A DNA stretch of 6,599 nt from Candidatus Schekmanbacteria bacterium GWA2_38_11. Lineage in GTDB: Bacteria > Schekmanbacteria > GWA2-38-11. Below the pieces are notes generated by a model, which did not search any database, was not told the DNA's origin, and saw only the letters and a list, made by a program, of their open reading frames with translations. A program made the position numbers and the translations under genes. Below are positions 6,558 to 6,599 of this stretch, one piece after another; position 1 is the first letter of the stretch; each line of letters begins with the position of its first letter. The stretch lies in NCBI GenBank assembly GCA_001790645.1, contig MGDB01000065.1, positions 2,564-9,162 on the forward strand. Reading direction: 5' to 3'.

Positions 6558-6586
6558 AATCTATTTAAAAACTTACTCTAAGTCAA
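6558..6586 (-). promoter_or_regulatory. Sigma-70-type promoter for tmk-ricT-pilD
   Basis: On the minus strand TTGACT (6586 down to 6581, 5 of 6 to the -35 consensus) is followed by 17 bases and TAGATT (6563 down to 6558, 4 of 6 to the -10 consensus). The start of transcription would fall near 6551, giving a leader of about 50 AT-rich bases before the tmk ATG with the AGGA ribosome site. The remaining bases to the window edge show no gene. Promoter-like matches are common in DNA this AT-rich, hence the moderate confidence. Confidence 0.45.
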
Positions 6587-6599
6587 GAAAGGATTTTGT

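Overview
This is an AT-rich bacterial chromosomal window of housekeeping genes, with one unusual structured intergenic spacer. It holds six intact or nearly intact protein genes in two converging groups, plus the start of a seventh gene. The gene set (HrcA, RicT, a type IV prepilin peptidase and a lipoprotein transport receptor) occurs in many bacterial phyla. I would guess an uncultured or deltaproteobacteria-like lineage, but the sequence shown does not allow a firm assignment.

Layout. Positions 1-917 (minus strand) are the N-terminal part of a peptide-type ABC transporter solute-binding lipoprotein, cut by the window edge. A 163-bp divergent spacer (918-1080) carries a good sigma-70-type promoter facing right. 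This drives hrcA (1081-2130, heat-shock repressor), which overlaps dnaJ (2127-3194, chaperone) by four bases, followed after 84 AT-rich bases by rsmE (3279-4022, 16S rRNA m3U1498 methyltransferase). From the right edge, reading leftward, a promoter (6558-6586) precedes tmk (6499-5828, dTMP kinase), then ricT (5835-5029, PSP1/Fe-S protein), then pilD (5003-4221, prepilin peptidase). The two groups converge on the spacer 4023-4220.

The spacer is the most unusual part. It packs four inverted repeats into 120 bp, including a perfect 30-bp palindrome with no loop. Two of the hairpins have GNRA- or UUCG-type tetraloops. One hairpin followed by a T-run on the minus strand makes a convincing terminator for the tmk-ricT-pilD group. 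A 53-codon open frame beginning 6 bases after rsmE runs straight through all the hairpins. The whole block looks like an inserted palindromic repeat element, possibly a genome-wide family.

A second theme is thinned-out synteny. The order hrcA-grpE-dnaK-dnaJ-prmA-rsmE, well known from other bacteria, is reduced here to hrcA-dnaJ-rsmE. The tmk-holB-ricT neighbourhood is reduced to tmk-ricT, with the genes now directly overlapping. HrcA normally acts on CIRCE operators, yet I find no CIRCE sequence in this window, so its targets are presumably elsewhere. I found no CRISPR array, tRNA, rRNA, transposase or unknown multi-gene system.
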